A DNA stretch of 64,000 bases from Methylobacillus flagellatus_A (GCF_031344055.1 NZ_JADBEN010000002.1); one strand, 5' to 3'; counted from the stretch's first letter, positions 1-7,792 are shown. Translations and numbers: made by a program. Notes: generated by a model not told the origin, from the letters alone.

Positions 1-433
1 ACACCAGTACGTCGACATGGTCGCCAGGCTGGATAAACCCGCCTACGCCGACGACTTCGTCGACCTTGATGGCAACGCCGCGCTCGCCATGCTTGAGCAA
101 TTGCGCGGCCGGGCCTCGCTGCGCGAAGTGGGTGGACAGCACAGGCGCATCTTTCTCCACGCTGCTTTCCACCATGCGCCCGATCAAATCTGCAGTAGCG
201 GTGAAAGCCAATGGATTCTGGCTTTCACTCTCTTCCAGCGCCAGATCCTCCGGCAGCAATACATGCCCGGCCGGGATATCCTGGCGTGCAACCACTTGGG
301 AGTAGCGGACCACAGGCGCTGGAGCCGGCGCATGCACCTCGGGCTGACGACCCGCCCTGATGCCATACCAGCCTATCAATACCGCCCCGATGAATAGAAG
401 GATTGCTGTAATCCTTAATGCATTTCCGCTCAT
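1..433 (-). CDS. cpaB: Flp pilus assembly protein CpaB/RcpC, partial
   Basis: N-terminal about 144 residues of a CpaB/RcpC protein; the 3' part lies beyond the window edge. The start ATG at 433 is followed by a hydrophobic segment (about residues 6-24), a proline/alanine linker, and a SAF-domain beginning (VVARQDIPAGHVLLPEDLAL). Near the window edge come KHGERGVAIKVDEVVGVGG and then QPGDHVDVLV, typical of CpaB. The family acts in the periplasm and helps stabilise the outer-membrane secretin of the Tad pilus. It lies 41 bp after tadE on the same strand, in the flp operon. The reading frame is intact throughout. Confidence 0.85.
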   Translation of the reverse strand, partial: MSGNALRITAILLFIGAVLIGWYGIRAGRQPEVHAPAPAPVVRYSQVVARQDIPAGHVLLPEDLALEESESQNPLAFTATADLIGRMVESSVEKDAPVLSTHFAQRGPAAQLLKHGERGVAIKVDEVVGVGGFIQPGDHVDVLV

Positions 434-474
434 TATTATGATGTTCCGCTGTTGTAATCAGCGGCAATGCCAGG

Positions 475-969
475 TCAGACGAGATTTATCCTGGCATTAC
501 CTTGTAAATCCAGTGGCATGGGCAGCATGGGCCCATAGCCGGGAATGGTCAGGATGGGGATGACCGGGTTATCGTTGTAATTGGAATACACCACCCGCAC
601 GGTCAAGCTGCCTCCGGCCACATCCACCACCACCTTGCTGTTGCCGGCGCCCAGCACGTGCTCCCGCACGCTCTCCGGCAGCCAGGTCAACGCATTGCCT
701 ACCGTATGCCTGACGCGCGAGGCAATACCTTCATTGGCATACTGGGCACTGCTGCTATAAGCCATCGGATCCACGGCGATGGCCGCCCGCGCGCCTTCCG
801 ATGCGGCAAAGACGAAAGACGACTGCAATAGGAACAAGATGGCGTACGTCACCAATGCATAGAACAAGGTGAAGAACAGCATGAACAACAGGGCGAACTC
901 GATCGCCGCAGCGCCGGATTGCCGATGCCTGGATATACGCCTACTTGATATGTGCTTCATAGATGCCAT
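475..969 (-). CDS. tadE: TadE-family pseudopilin-like protein
   Basis: A 164-residue protein with a basic N-terminus, then the TadE signature GAAAIEFALLFMLFF leading into one long transmembrane helix, and a C-terminal periplasmic domain. TadE-like proteins are minor pilins processed by the Tad prepilin peptidase. I chose ATG 969 because GGGGGA sits 7 nt upstream; ATG 960 gives a neat ATGA overlap with the cpaA stop but has worse ribosome-binding spacing. A longer open frame to 1287 only mirrors cpaA and is not credible. The gene sits between cpaA and cpaB, which is not the usual place for tadE. Confidence 0.85.
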   Translation of the reverse strand: MASMKHISSRRISRHRQSGAAAIEFALLFMLFFTLFYALVTYAILFLLQSSFVFAASEGARAAIAVDPMAYSSSAQYANEGIASRVRHTVGNALTWLPESVREHVLGAGNSKVVVDVAGGSLTVRVVYSNYNDNPVIPILTIPGYGPMLPMPLDLQGNARINLV

Positions 970-1454
970 GATTCCATCCCCCATATTTCCGGAAACAGGA
1001 TGACAACGCCCATCGCCAATGCCAGCGCAGCACCAAACGGGATATAACGCCGCTTGTTGCTTTCCCTGCTCACCGACACCCAGCCTGAAGTACTCAATTG
1101 CGGGCTCAACTGCCACCAGATCACCAATGCCGCCAGCACGCCCAGCGATGCCAGCACGAAACTCGCCACCACCACCTTCACGCCGCACAGCACGGCAATC
1201 GCCGCCAGCAGCTTCACGTCCCCGCCGCCCAATGTTTTGGTGGCATATCCGGGAATCGTCAGAAGAAAAGAAACGGCCAAGCCCCAAAAGGCAGAGGATA
1301 TGGGCTGGCCGTAGTAGAAAACCTCTCCTGCTATCAATATGTAAATCAAGCCAAGAACCAATGCTCCCAAACTCAGCAAGTTAGGAATTTTTCTATGTGC
1401 CAGATCAAAAAAAGCAACAATTAGAGCTCCCAACAACAGCATAAGGACACTCAT
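957..1454 (-). CDS. cpaA: prepilin peptidase CpaA/TadV
   Basis: A 165-residue, very hydrophobic type IV prepilin peptidase (A24 family) of the short TadV type. Both catalytic aspartate motifs are visible: FFDLAHRKIPN near residue 16 and LGGGDVKLLAA near residue 78, the GxGD-type motif. It cleaves the leader of the Flp pilin encoded just upstream (10 bp gap) at the inner membrane. Its end overlaps the start of tadE, indicating translational coupling in a flp-cpaA-tadE-cpaB transcript. Confidence 0.92.
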   Translation of the reverse strand: MSVLMLLLGALIVAFFDLAHRKIPNLLSLGALVLGLIYILIAGEVFYYGQPISSAFWGLAVSFLLTIPGYATKTLGGGDVKLLAAIAVLCGVKVVVASFVLASLGVLAALVIWWQLSPQLSTSGWVSVSRESNKRRYIPFGAALALAMGVVILFPEIWGMESWHL

Positions 1455-1464
1455 ATACGCTCTA

Positions 1465-1656
1465 TTAGCTAGCAGTGGTCAATGCAGTACTAATGGCGTC
1501 AAAAATGTTTTTTACTTTTCCTGAAATTCCAGAAGTTCCTACAAAAGAAGCCAAAACAACAGCCACCATCGCCGCAATCAAGGCATATTCAATGCCGCTT
1601 GCACCCTCTTCATCCAGGTAAAAATTCACCAGCCACTGTTTCATCGTTGCAAACAT
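1465..1656 (-). CDS. flp: Flp/Fap-type pilin subunit
   Basis: A 63-residue pilin precursor. A short charged leader ends at EEG, followed by ASGIEYALIA and a hydrophobic stretch. Cleavage after the glycine would put Glu at +5 and Tyr at +6 of the mature protein, the Flp hallmark. Ribosome-binding site GAAGGAG lies 6 nt before the ATG. First gene of the Tad operon here, so it is probably the most strongly expressed. Confidence 0.93.
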   Translation of the reverse strand: MFATMKQWLVNFYLDEEGASGIEYALIAAMVAVVLASFVGTSGISGKVKNIFDAISTALTTAS

Positions 1657-1812
1657 GTTGTCTCCTTCTCGACTACTCGTTCAAGTTATGCCGGGCGATT
1701 TTCAATGCCGCTGAAGCACAGCATACACATTTTGATAAATACAGTAAATATGAAAAATATGATAATTACAGTCTATCTATCGGCAACACTGCCGGTTTCT
1801 TTAAGGGCTGGG
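1657..1812 (-). promoter_or_regulatory. flp upstream region with candidate promoter
   Basis: AT-rich leader before flp. On the minus strand a TTTACT hexamer, a 17-nt spacer and TATGCT could be a sigma-70 promoter (4/6 matches in each box). No gene is seen here. The promoter call is weak. Confidence 0.3.
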
Positions 1813-1846
1813 CAAAAAAAACGGCCAGGATAAACATCCTGGCCGT
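1813..1846 (-). terminator. intrinsic terminator after the pterin dehydratase gene
   Basis: Perfect 11-bp inverted repeat (ACGGCCAGGAT / ATCCTGGCCGT, 4-nt loop). On the minus strand it is followed by eight T, ending the 6316-1878 operon. Confidence 0.93.
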
Positions 1847-1877
1847 CTTAATATGAGTGGAGACTGGAAACTAAGTA

Positions 1878-2255
1878 TCAGTCGTCGTACTTGATGTATT
1901 TGAAGCGGGCATCGTCATTAGGAGTGCCTTCCAGCGCGCCTTGTTCCTTGGCCGGCTGCCACTGGATCACGGATTCTATCTTATGCGCCAGTTCCCAATC
2001 CTTGTCGGTAATGCCCTTGGCGCTATGGGTGCACAGCTTGACGATGACGAACGCATAGGACACCGTCAGGTCGGGATGATGCCAGGCCGCTTCGGCAAGA
2101 TGCCCGACGGTATTGACCACCATCAGGGTCGCCTTCCAGCCGCTGGTCTTGTATTTGCGGCGTATCCAGCCATCCTCGTAATACCAGTGCGGCAACTCCG
2201 CTGCAATCCTGGCCTGGATTTCCGCTTCGCTGTAAGTACGTTCCGTTTCGCCCAT
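1878..2255 (-). CDS. pterin-4a-carbinolamine dehydratase-like protein
   Basis: A 125-residue PCD/DCoH-family protein: WKATLMVVNTVGHLAEAAWHHPD and VKLCTHSAKGITDKDWELA match the family pattern including its histidine pair. The classic enzyme dehydrates pterin carbinolamine after aromatic hydroxylation. A homologue travels with H4MPT genes in methylotrophs, so the role here is more likely in pterin cofactor metabolism (inference). Strong ribosome-binding site AAGGAGG. It lies 10 bp after the kinase gene and is last in the operon. Confidence 0.9.
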   Translation of the reverse strand: MGETERTYSEAEIQARIAAELPHWYYEDGWIRRKYKTSGWKATLMVVNTVGHLAEAAWHHPDLTVSYAFVIVKLCTHSAKGITDKDWELAHKIESVIQWQPAKEQGALEGTPNDDARFKYIKYDD

Positions 2256-2265
2256 ATGTCCTCCT

Positions 2266-2895
2266 TCAATTCCAGGAACAACGCACCGGCAAGCCTACCC
2301 GCGTCAGTTCCTCTTCGCTAAAGCCGTCGTTGAATGCCACGCAATCCTGGCGCCCGACCACCCAGGTGTTGAACGCCCGCCCGGCAATGTGGTCGCCGAA
2401 GGCGTCGTCGACGAACCCTTCCTTGGTCAGCTTTTCCAGCGAAACCTGCTGGTCCGCGTCAGGACGCGAGGATTTTACGAGAATCAGGTGTTCGGCATTG
2501 AGCTTGGCCGCAAGATAGGCAGCCAAGCTGTCGGAAGTAATTCCCCAATTCATGGGAATGGTCTCATCGGCACAGATCATGTCGCTGGGCAGCCAGACGA
2601 TACCGCGGTGCTGCCAGCCGCGTTCGGCGATTTCCAGCTCGCTCTTGGCGGTGACCAAACGCGGGCTCAAGCCGGTCATCAGGACCCCATACTGGTCCAT
2701 CGCCATGACTGCCATGCGGTGCGCGGTCGCGTCATCGATGCCGCTGCTGATCTGGGCATCGCGCACAGCATCGGCAAAAATACCTCCTCCGGGCACGATC
2801 AGCACCTTGCCGTCCCCATGGCGCGCCACGACATCCAGCCAGAGATTGAGCTCGGACGAGCCTAGAAGACTGCCCCCCAGTTTAATTACCCACAT
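2266..2895 (-). CDS. amino acid kinase-family protein, MfnE-like
   Basis: A 209-residue amino acid kinase-fold protein. The N-terminal phosphate loop is MWVIKLGGSLLGSSEL, followed by VLIVPGGGIFADAVR and later GITSDSLAAYLAAKLNAEHL. The family includes archaeal MfnE, which phosphorylates (aminomethyl)furanmethanol phosphate in methanofuran synthesis, and the kinase-like proteins found with methylotroph H4MPT genes. Start ATG 2895 is preceded by GGGGTGA. It overlaps the end of pabB by 14 bp. Role in methylofuran assembly is inferred from family and neighbours. Confidence 0.82.
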   Translation of the reverse strand: MWVIKLGGSLLGSSELNLWLDVVARHGDGKVLIVPGGGIFADAVRDAQISSGIDDATAHRMAVMAMDQYGVLMTGLSPRLVTAKSELEIAERGWQHRGIVWLPSDMICADETIPMNWGITSDSLAAYLAAKLNAEHLILVKSSRPDADQQVSLEKLTKEGFVDDAFGDHIAGRAFNTWVVGRQDCVAFNDGFSEEELTRVGLPVRCSWN

Positions 2896-4264
2896 CTTGG
2901 TCACCCCGAAAATGTTCAACGAGTTTTAGCATGGTTGATGCCTTGTCCCAGGTTTCGCGATATTCTTTATCCGCTTCCGAATCCGCTACGATACCACCTC
3001 CAGCCCAGAAGCGGATTTCCCCGTGCGAATAAACCGCCGTGCGGATCGCAATATTGGTATCCATATTGCCGTCAAACCCGATGTAACCGATGGCGCCACA
3101 ATAGACGCCACGCCGATGCGGCTCCAGCTCCTCGATGATTTCCATGGCCCTGAGCTTGGGCGCGCCGGTAATGGAGCCTCCTGGGAATGCGCCGCGCAGC
3201 AGGTCGACCGCCTCATATTGGTCAGCCAGCTTTCCCGTCACGGTACTGACCAGATGGTGCACGTTGGCATAGCTTTCGAGTACAAACAGGCGGTCGGCCC
3301 TGACGGAACCGGTGGCGCAGCTCTTGCCGATATCGTTGCGCAACAAATCGACGATCATGAGATTCTCGGCCCTGTCCTTGAGGCTGCTTTTCAGGTCATC
3401 CGCCTGGCGTGCGTCTTCGCCGGCATCGGCTGACCGTGGACGGGTGCCCTTGATCGGACGGGTTTCGACATGGCGTCCGCTTACCTGGAGGAAACGCTCA
3501 GGTGAATCAGACAACACCTGCACCCCGGGCAGGTTCATGAAGGCCATGAAAGGCGCCGGGCCTATGCCGCGCAAATATTGATAAGCGTGCCACGCGTCGC
3601 CGCTGGCATCAGCACTGAAGCGCTGCGCCAGGTTCACCTGGTAGCAATCGCCCTCGTGGATATAGCGCTGGATGCGCTCAAACGCATGCTGATAACCGGC
3701 AGCATCAAAATTGGAACGTACTGGCGTATTTACGGCGAAGCCAGCATTCTGCCGCCTGGCATCCTCTTCAAACGATGCACATAACGATTCCCAGCCGGCT
3801 TTGCGCTCTTCGGCTATCGCGCAACACACCAGCCAGGTTTGCTGCTTGCGGTGATCAACGATGACGGCCCAATCGTAAATGCCCACCATCAGTTCAGGAA
3901 TGTTTTCGCCATCGTGGGCCCGGCTGGGCAAGGATTCAATACTGCGCGCCAGGTCATAGCCGAAATAGCCGACTGCACCGCCGGTAAACGGCAAGTCCGA
4001 CTGCAAGCGCGGATATTGCCGCAACGCCTGCTTCAGCAATAGAAATGGGTCTTCATGGGATTCGTGTGCGCCCTCCCGGTCATGTACCTCGGTCGTACCG
4101 CCACGCGTGATGAACGTCATGACAGGATCGGCCACCATGATGTCATAGCGCCCGTACTCGTTGCCGGGACGCCCGCTATCCAGGTAAATGGCCCAAGGCC
4201 GTTGCGCTATTCTCGCGAACAAGGAGGAACTGTCAGCCAGGTAGGGAAGCTCTCGCCTCAGCAT
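2882..4264 (-). CDS. pabB: aminodeoxychorismate synthase component I (PabB)
   Basis: A 460-residue chorismate-utilising enzyme. The motif PIKGT (residues 270-274) carries the lysine characteristic of PabB, where TrpE has alanine. C-terminal motifs FPGGSITGAPKLRAMEII and IAIRTA are also present. With a glutamine amidotransferase partner and a lyase (not seen here) it makes p-aminobenzoate. Beta-RFAP synthase, at 15471-16469, uses p-aminobenzoate, so its place in this operon makes sense for H4MPT synthesis as well as folate. ATG 4264 has CGGAG 5 nt upstream and overlaps the preceding gene by 7 bp. An upstream extension to 4336 is unlikely. Confidence 0.93.
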   Translation of the reverse strand: MLRRELPYLADSSSLFARIAQRPWAIYLDSGRPGNEYGRYDIMVADPVMTFITRGGTTEVHDREGAHESHEDPFLLLKQALRQYPRLQSDLPFTGGAVGYFGYDLARSIESLPSRAHDGENIPELMVGIYDWAVIVDHRKQQTWLVCCAIAEERKAGWESLCASFEEDARRQNAGFAVNTPVRSNFDAAGYQHAFERIQRYIHEGDCYQVNLAQRFSADASGDAWHAYQYLRGIGPAPFMAFMNLPGVQVLSDSPERFLQVSGRHVETRPIKGTRPRSADAGEDARQADDLKSSLKDRAENLMIVDLLRNDIGKSCATGSVRADRLFVLESYANVHHLVSTVTGKLADQYEAVDLLRGAFPGGSITGAPKLRAMEIIEELEPHRRGVYCGAIGYIGFDGNMDTNIAIRTAVYSHGEIRFWAGGGIVADSEADKEYRETWDKASTMLKLVEHFRGDQDVGN

Positions 4265-5337
4265 AACGACTCCGCTCCCGTTGCAGGAATGCCCAAATTG
4301 GCGACGGCATAGGCAGGCAGGCAAATGCCAGCCCAATTCCTGACTGGATCCGACTCAGCCTTCAACAAGGAACTGACGGCGATGAACTCATGGCCTAGCT
4401 GCTGCGCCAGCTCGCGCACAAGGAATGTCCCGGCCCCTGCGCCGATGAACGGTGTTCCTGGCCGAATCAAATTACGGGAAAGATTGCGCAAGGTCGCGTG
4501 ACGCAATAAAGTCAGTTGCTGCTGCTTGAACGCCTGCGCCAAATGCACCCAGGCCGCCTTGTCGGCATCGCCGGCATCCCGCCCCACCATTCTTGCGAGA
4601 CGCCTGCTGGTTTCCTCGATGCTCTTGCCAGCGCCATCCGCCGTCGCCGCCATATCCTCTGCCGCCTCCAACTCGCCGGTCAGCCGGTAGACATCGGCCG
4701 TTGTCGCAAAATGCTCGGCCGCCACATTGTGCCATTGCCCGGCAAAAGGAATGCGGGAAGCCAATGCCATGAGGGAGGTACGCGCCACGCCAGTGTAGAC
4801 CAGTTCCTCATACTGCATGCGTTCTGCATCGGTCCGCCCGAGATTGGCGGGACGGCCATCCTGAAGCAAGACAAAATCCGCCGTGGTGCTGCCGATATCG
4901 ATGAACAAGCCCTGCTTCAGCTTGCGCGCTACAAAAGCTGCGCTTGCCAGCCAATTGGCCGATGCAATGGCATTGGCGTTGGCCTGTACCTGCTCAAACG
5001 GCACAAAGCCGTTGGCGCCGGCAAAAAACAACACATCCTCGTCCAGCCTGGCACGTATCCGTGACGCAATTTCCCATACGCCGCTGGGCCGGTCTGGAAA
5101 AATATCGGCCAGCTCCCCGGTCATCGTCACGCTATGATTGGTGCCAGGAGGCACGCTCAATTGGGCAAATGCCAGCGCCAACGCGGCATCCAACTGATCG
5201 AGGCCTTGCCATAAAGGGCATGGAACCTGCACTACCTTGACGGCAACGCCATCCGCGCGCACCAGGGCCGCTTTCAGATTGGCACCACCAATGTCCCAAC
5301 CGAGATAATATTGGGCAGAAGGGGTTGTTTCAGTCAT
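4258..5337 (-). CDS. hydantoinase/oxoprolinase-type H4MPT-linked protein, MfnF-like
   Basis: A 359-residue protein of the actin-like ATPase/hydantoinase A class: YLGWDIGGANLKAALV at the N-terminus (phosphate-1 loop), LFIDIGSTTADFVLL near residue 140, and FIGAGAGTFLVRELAQ near the C-terminus. The family is annotated as H4MPT-linked C1-transfer protein; I believe it includes archaeal MfnF, which joins the furan diphosphate to tyramine-glutamate. ATG 5337 overlaps the upstream ATP-grasp gene by 8 bp. Assignment to methylofuran synthesis is inference. Confidence 0.8.
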   Translation of the reverse strand: MTETTPSAQYYLGWDIGGANLKAALVRADGVAVKVVQVPCPLWQGLDQLDAALALAFAQLSVPPGTNHSVTMTGELADIFPDRPSGVWEIASRIRARLDEDVLFFAGANGFVPFEQVQANANAIASANWLASAAFVARKLKQGLFIDIGSTTADFVLLQDGRPANLGRTDAERMQYEELVYTGVARTSLMALASRIPFAGQWHNVAAEHFATTADVYRLTGELEAAEDMAATADGAGKSIEETSRRLARMVGRDAGDADKAAWVHLAQAFKQQQLTLLRHATLRNLSRNLIRPGTPFIGAGAGTFLVRELAQQLGHEFIAVSSLLKAESDPVRNWAGICLPAYAVANLGIPATGAESLC

Positions 5338-6316
5338 TCAGATTGATTTCAATTCGGTTGCGCTGCAATCCAGCCGGCAGCTTGAAGGCCTCATTATAAA
5401 ACAAGTCCAACAGCAACCGCGCCGGGTTATAGTGGATCGCAGCGTGAAGCCCGGCAAAAGAAGTGGTCAGGCGCGGATTCACCTCCAGGACATGCAACCG
5501 GCCATCGTTGCCGATGATCAAGTCCACGCCCACATAACCGAACAAACCCGGCATGGCCGCGGCAACCTGGCAGGCAAGCCGGTCAAAACTTGCCCAATGC
5601 CCGGCAGCGCCGTTCACCACTCCGCCGCGATAACATATTTTTCCCTGCTCGAACTCAATCAATTGTTGATTGCATGTCAATAACCAAGCCTCCCCGTCAC
5701 GGCAGAGCATGGTCAGGCTGGCCGGCTGCCCTTGCACATAAGGCTGCACGATATGATCCGCCGGCGCATGCCGCAGCCAATGTTCCAACGCATGTACATC
5801 CCGGAAATATCTGGCGCCCTCGCAGCTCACGCCATCATCCGGTTTGGTCACCCAGGCACTTCCTGAACCAGGACGATGCGGAACCCGCATGGTTTCCACG
5901 ACAGGCACACCAGCAGAATGCAATTGTTGGTAGGTCAGCCACTTGCTGCCGGCCACCCTGACCGACTCGCCCGCGCTTGAAAGCAACGCCTTGCCGGAGG
6001 CCTCGGCCAATTCCGTCAATTGCAATAAAGCGCCGGCACTTTCCGGTGCTACCAGCCATACCAGGTCTGCCTCGGCAATCAGTGACGTCCACACTTGCCA
6101 GGGCACATCATCCTCATTCAACACATGACACCGTGATACATGCTCCGGCAACGGCAAGCGCGCATCGTGCGCCGAAAGGATTTCCACACCAGGAACGCCA
6201 CTCATGGCACCCAGCATGGCATCCCGCATCAGGAGAGCCTCCTGCGCCAGCGATGCTGGAATGGGCTCGCGGTATAATCCTCCCGCTGTGAGATATTCAC
6301 ACACCAGGATACGCAT
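5330..6316 (-). CDS. ATP-grasp ligase, MfnD-like
   Basis: A 328-residue ATP-grasp protein. It begins MRILVCEYLTAGGLYREP, has the ATP-binding KPDDGVSCEGARYF region and the metal-binding GYVGVDLIIGNDGRLHVLEVNPRLTT... region near residue 280. Archaeal MfnD (tyramine-glutamate ligase) is of this class; this is the likely first gene of the methylofuran operon. Start ATG 6316 was preferred over 6409 because the added residues are unlike the family, although no strong ribosome-binding site precedes it. The divergent HisA-like gene begins only 37 bp away. Confidence 0.75.
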   Translation of the reverse strand: MRILVCEYLTAGGLYREPIPASLAQEALLMRDAMLGAMSGVPGVEILSAHDARLPLPEHVSRCHVLNEDDVPWQVWTSLIAEADLVWLVAPESAGALLQLTELAEASGKALLSSAGESVRVAGSKWLTYQQLHSAGVPVVETMRVPHRPGSGSAWVTKPDDGVSCEGARYFRDVHALEHWLRHAPADHIVQPYVQGQPASLTMLCRDGEAWLLTCNQQLIEFEQGKICYRGGVVNGAAGHWASFDRLACQVAAAMPGLFGYVGVDLIIGNDGRLHVLEVNPRLTTSFAGLHAAIHYNPARLLLDLFYNEAFKLPAGLQRNRIEINLND

Positions 6317-6353
6317 TGCAGCCGGTGACTGGGACAAAGAAAAAGGAGCGCTT

Positions 6354-7058
6354 GTGCAAGTCATACCCGTGATTGATCTGATGAATGGCGCCGTGGTCCA
6401 TGCACGCAAGGGCGACCGCGCGCATTACCAGCCGATTGTTTCCAATCTTTGCCACGGCAGCGAAGTTTCGGAGATTGTTCAAGCATTGCTGGGATTATAC
6501 CCATTCCCTATCCTCTACATTGCCGATTTGGACGCGATACAAGGCCGCGGCCACCATCGCAACCTAATCGACACATTGCTTTCCCAACATCCCGACCTAG
6601 AAATCTGGATTGATGCAGGCATCAGCTCCGTCGCGGATATCCAGCATTGGAAGCATGCCCGCCTGCGTCCGGTGCTTGGCACTGAAAGCATTCCTGACCT
6701 AGCCACTTGGCACCAGCTTGCCCAGGCATGTGCGAGCCGGCATATCCTGTCGCTGGACTTCACCGCGGCCGGGTATCAAGGGCCTCCCGGGCTATTGCAC
6801 AACAGTACGTCATGGCCCCAGGACGTGATCGTCATGAGCCTGCCGCACGTCGGCAGCCACAATGGCCCTGACATGGACAAACTGACTCGCTTCCACTCCC
6901 GGTATCCCGGGCACTGCATCTATGCTGCCGGCGGCATTCGCCACTTGGGCGATTTGCAATTACTGTGTGGAAAAGGCATCAAGGGCGCACTGATCGCCAG
7001 CGCGTTGCACAACGGTAGCCTGGATAAAAGCGCATTGCGCACCTTGCTCGCTTCATAA
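6354..7058 (+). CDS. HisA/HisF-related TIM-barrel protein
   Basis: A 234-residue protein related to HisA. It has PVIDLMNGAVVHARKGDR at the N-terminus, LYIADLDAIQG, WIDAGISSVADI, ILSLDFTAAGYQG and YAAGGIRHLGDL. The two HisA-type aspartates are present. It is not in a histidine operon, and it belongs to the divergent hisA/hisF-related family shared by methanogens and H4MPT methylotrophs, so it likely acts in cofactor synthesis. The GTG start at 6354 follows an AAAAGGAG with 5-nt spacing, much better than the far upstream ATG. Exact reaction unknown. Confidence 0.8.
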   Translation: MQVIPVIDLMNGAVVHARKGDRAHYQPIVSNLCHGSEVSEIVQALLGLYPFPILYIADLDAIQGRGHHRNLIDTLLSQHPDLEIWIDAGISSVADIQHWKHARLRPVLGTESIPDLATWHQLAQACASRHILSLDFTAAGYQGPPGLLHNSTSWPQDVIVMSLPHVGSHNGPDMDKLTRFHSRYPGHCIYAAGGIRHLGDLQLLCGKGIKGALIASALHNGSLDKSALRTLLAS

Positions 7059-7063
7059 AGCAA

Positions 7064-7093
7064 AACGCCCTGATACCGGAATATCAGGGCGTT
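7064..7093 (+). terminator. hairpin after HisA-like gene
   Basis: A 12-bp perfect inverted repeat (AACGCCCTGATA / TATCAGGGCGTT, 6-nt loop) 5 bp after the stop. The following T-tract is poor, so termination may be partial. Confidence 0.7.
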
Positions 7094-7104
7094 CGTTCTG
7101 TGTT

Positions 7105-7128
7105 CCGATATCATGATGGCGATATCGG
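7105..7128 (-). terminator. hairpin downstream of fae
   Basis: Perfect inverted repeat CCGATATC / GATATCGG with 8-nt loop, 19 bp beyond the fae stop. There is no U-tract, so it may stabilise the fae 3' end rather than terminate. Confidence 0.5.
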
Positions 7129-7146
7129 ATCTTCCACGCTAGAGGA

Positions 7147-7683
7147 TTACTTAGCTTGGAATGGGTGAGCAGATTCCTTGTAGCTCTTCAGTACGTCAGC
7201 TACCTTAGGCTCACGCGCAACAGCGTTCTTGATCGCTTGCTTGGTAGCTTGGTAGTTCCACTCTTGGATACGCTCATCGATATCAGCACGGCTGTCGATG
7301 AATACGCCTACGGAGATGAATACGTCATCAGCTTCTTCTTGTGGAATGGTGCCGTCGGCAACACAATCCATCACAGCCATCGCGATACCGCGTTGTGCAG
7401 GGCCGAACATCTGAACAGCTTGCTTGCCGTTCTTGATGGTGACCTTGTTGAACATCACGGTAGCAGGCTTCACCATCAGGTTAGGAGCCACGATAGCCAA
7501 CAGGCCGTTTACGCCTTCCTTCTGGTCGGTCAAAGTGCGGCAGAAAGCGTCTTCTGCAGCGCTACCGCGAGGCCCAATAATCAGATCGATGTGAGCTACG
7601 TTCAGCAGGTCCAGGCCGCTGCCGTCAGGACGATTGTCAATAACAAGAGCTTCACCTACTAAAACGCGATCAATAACTGCCAT
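7147..7683 (-). CDS. fae: formaldehyde-activating enzyme
   Basis: A 178-residue Fae that condenses formaldehyde with H4MPT to methylene-H4MPT in the cytoplasm. Conserved blocks: VAHIDLIIGPRGS with the catalytic His at residue 31, MFNKVTIKNGKQAVQMFGPAQ and the SAHPF C-terminus. Compared with the Methylobacterium-type sequence as I recall it (GEALVGDGNEVAHID), this one has about 9 extra residues (NRPDGSGLDLLN region) just before the catalytic His. ATG 7683 has GGAG 6 nt upstream; an earlier in-frame start at 7725 is not supported. It has its own promoter region. Confidence 0.96.
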   Translation of the reverse strand: MAVIDRVLVGEALVIDNRPDGSGLDLLNVAHIDLIIGPRGSAAEDAFCRTLTDQKEGVNGLLAIVAPNLMVKPATVMFNKVTIKNGKQAVQMFGPAQRGIAMAVMDCVADGTIPQEEADDVFISVGVFIDSRADIDERIQEWNYQATKQAIKNAVAREPKVADVLKSYKESAHPFQAK

Positions 7684-7701
7684 TTCATTCTCCAATATAA
7701 A

Positions 7702-7750
7702 GTTTCCGTAGAAACACGTCGACATTGCCGGGTTAGCTATGCCATCTAAC
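7702..7750 (-). promoter_or_regulatory. fae 5' leader with two hairpins
   Basis: In the fae transcript leader, GTTAG/CTAAC (7732-7750) and GTTTC-TACG-GAAAC (7702-7715) can fold. The second is a UNCG-type tetraloop placed just before the ribosome-binding site. Such 5' hairpins often raise mRNA stability; no test is possible here. Confidence 0.4.
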
Positions 7751-7792
7751 TGCCTTACGTCTGTTTAACGTCAAGCTTGAAAATTTGCAAAT

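Noticed and set aside
100..130. possible frameshift in cpaB
   Set aside because: Rereading the reverse complement showed one intact frame from the ATG at 433 to the window edge.
984..1287. N-terminal extension of the tadE frame
   Set aside because: It is an out-of-frame reading of cpaA, glycine/arginine-rich, with a good tadE start available at 969.
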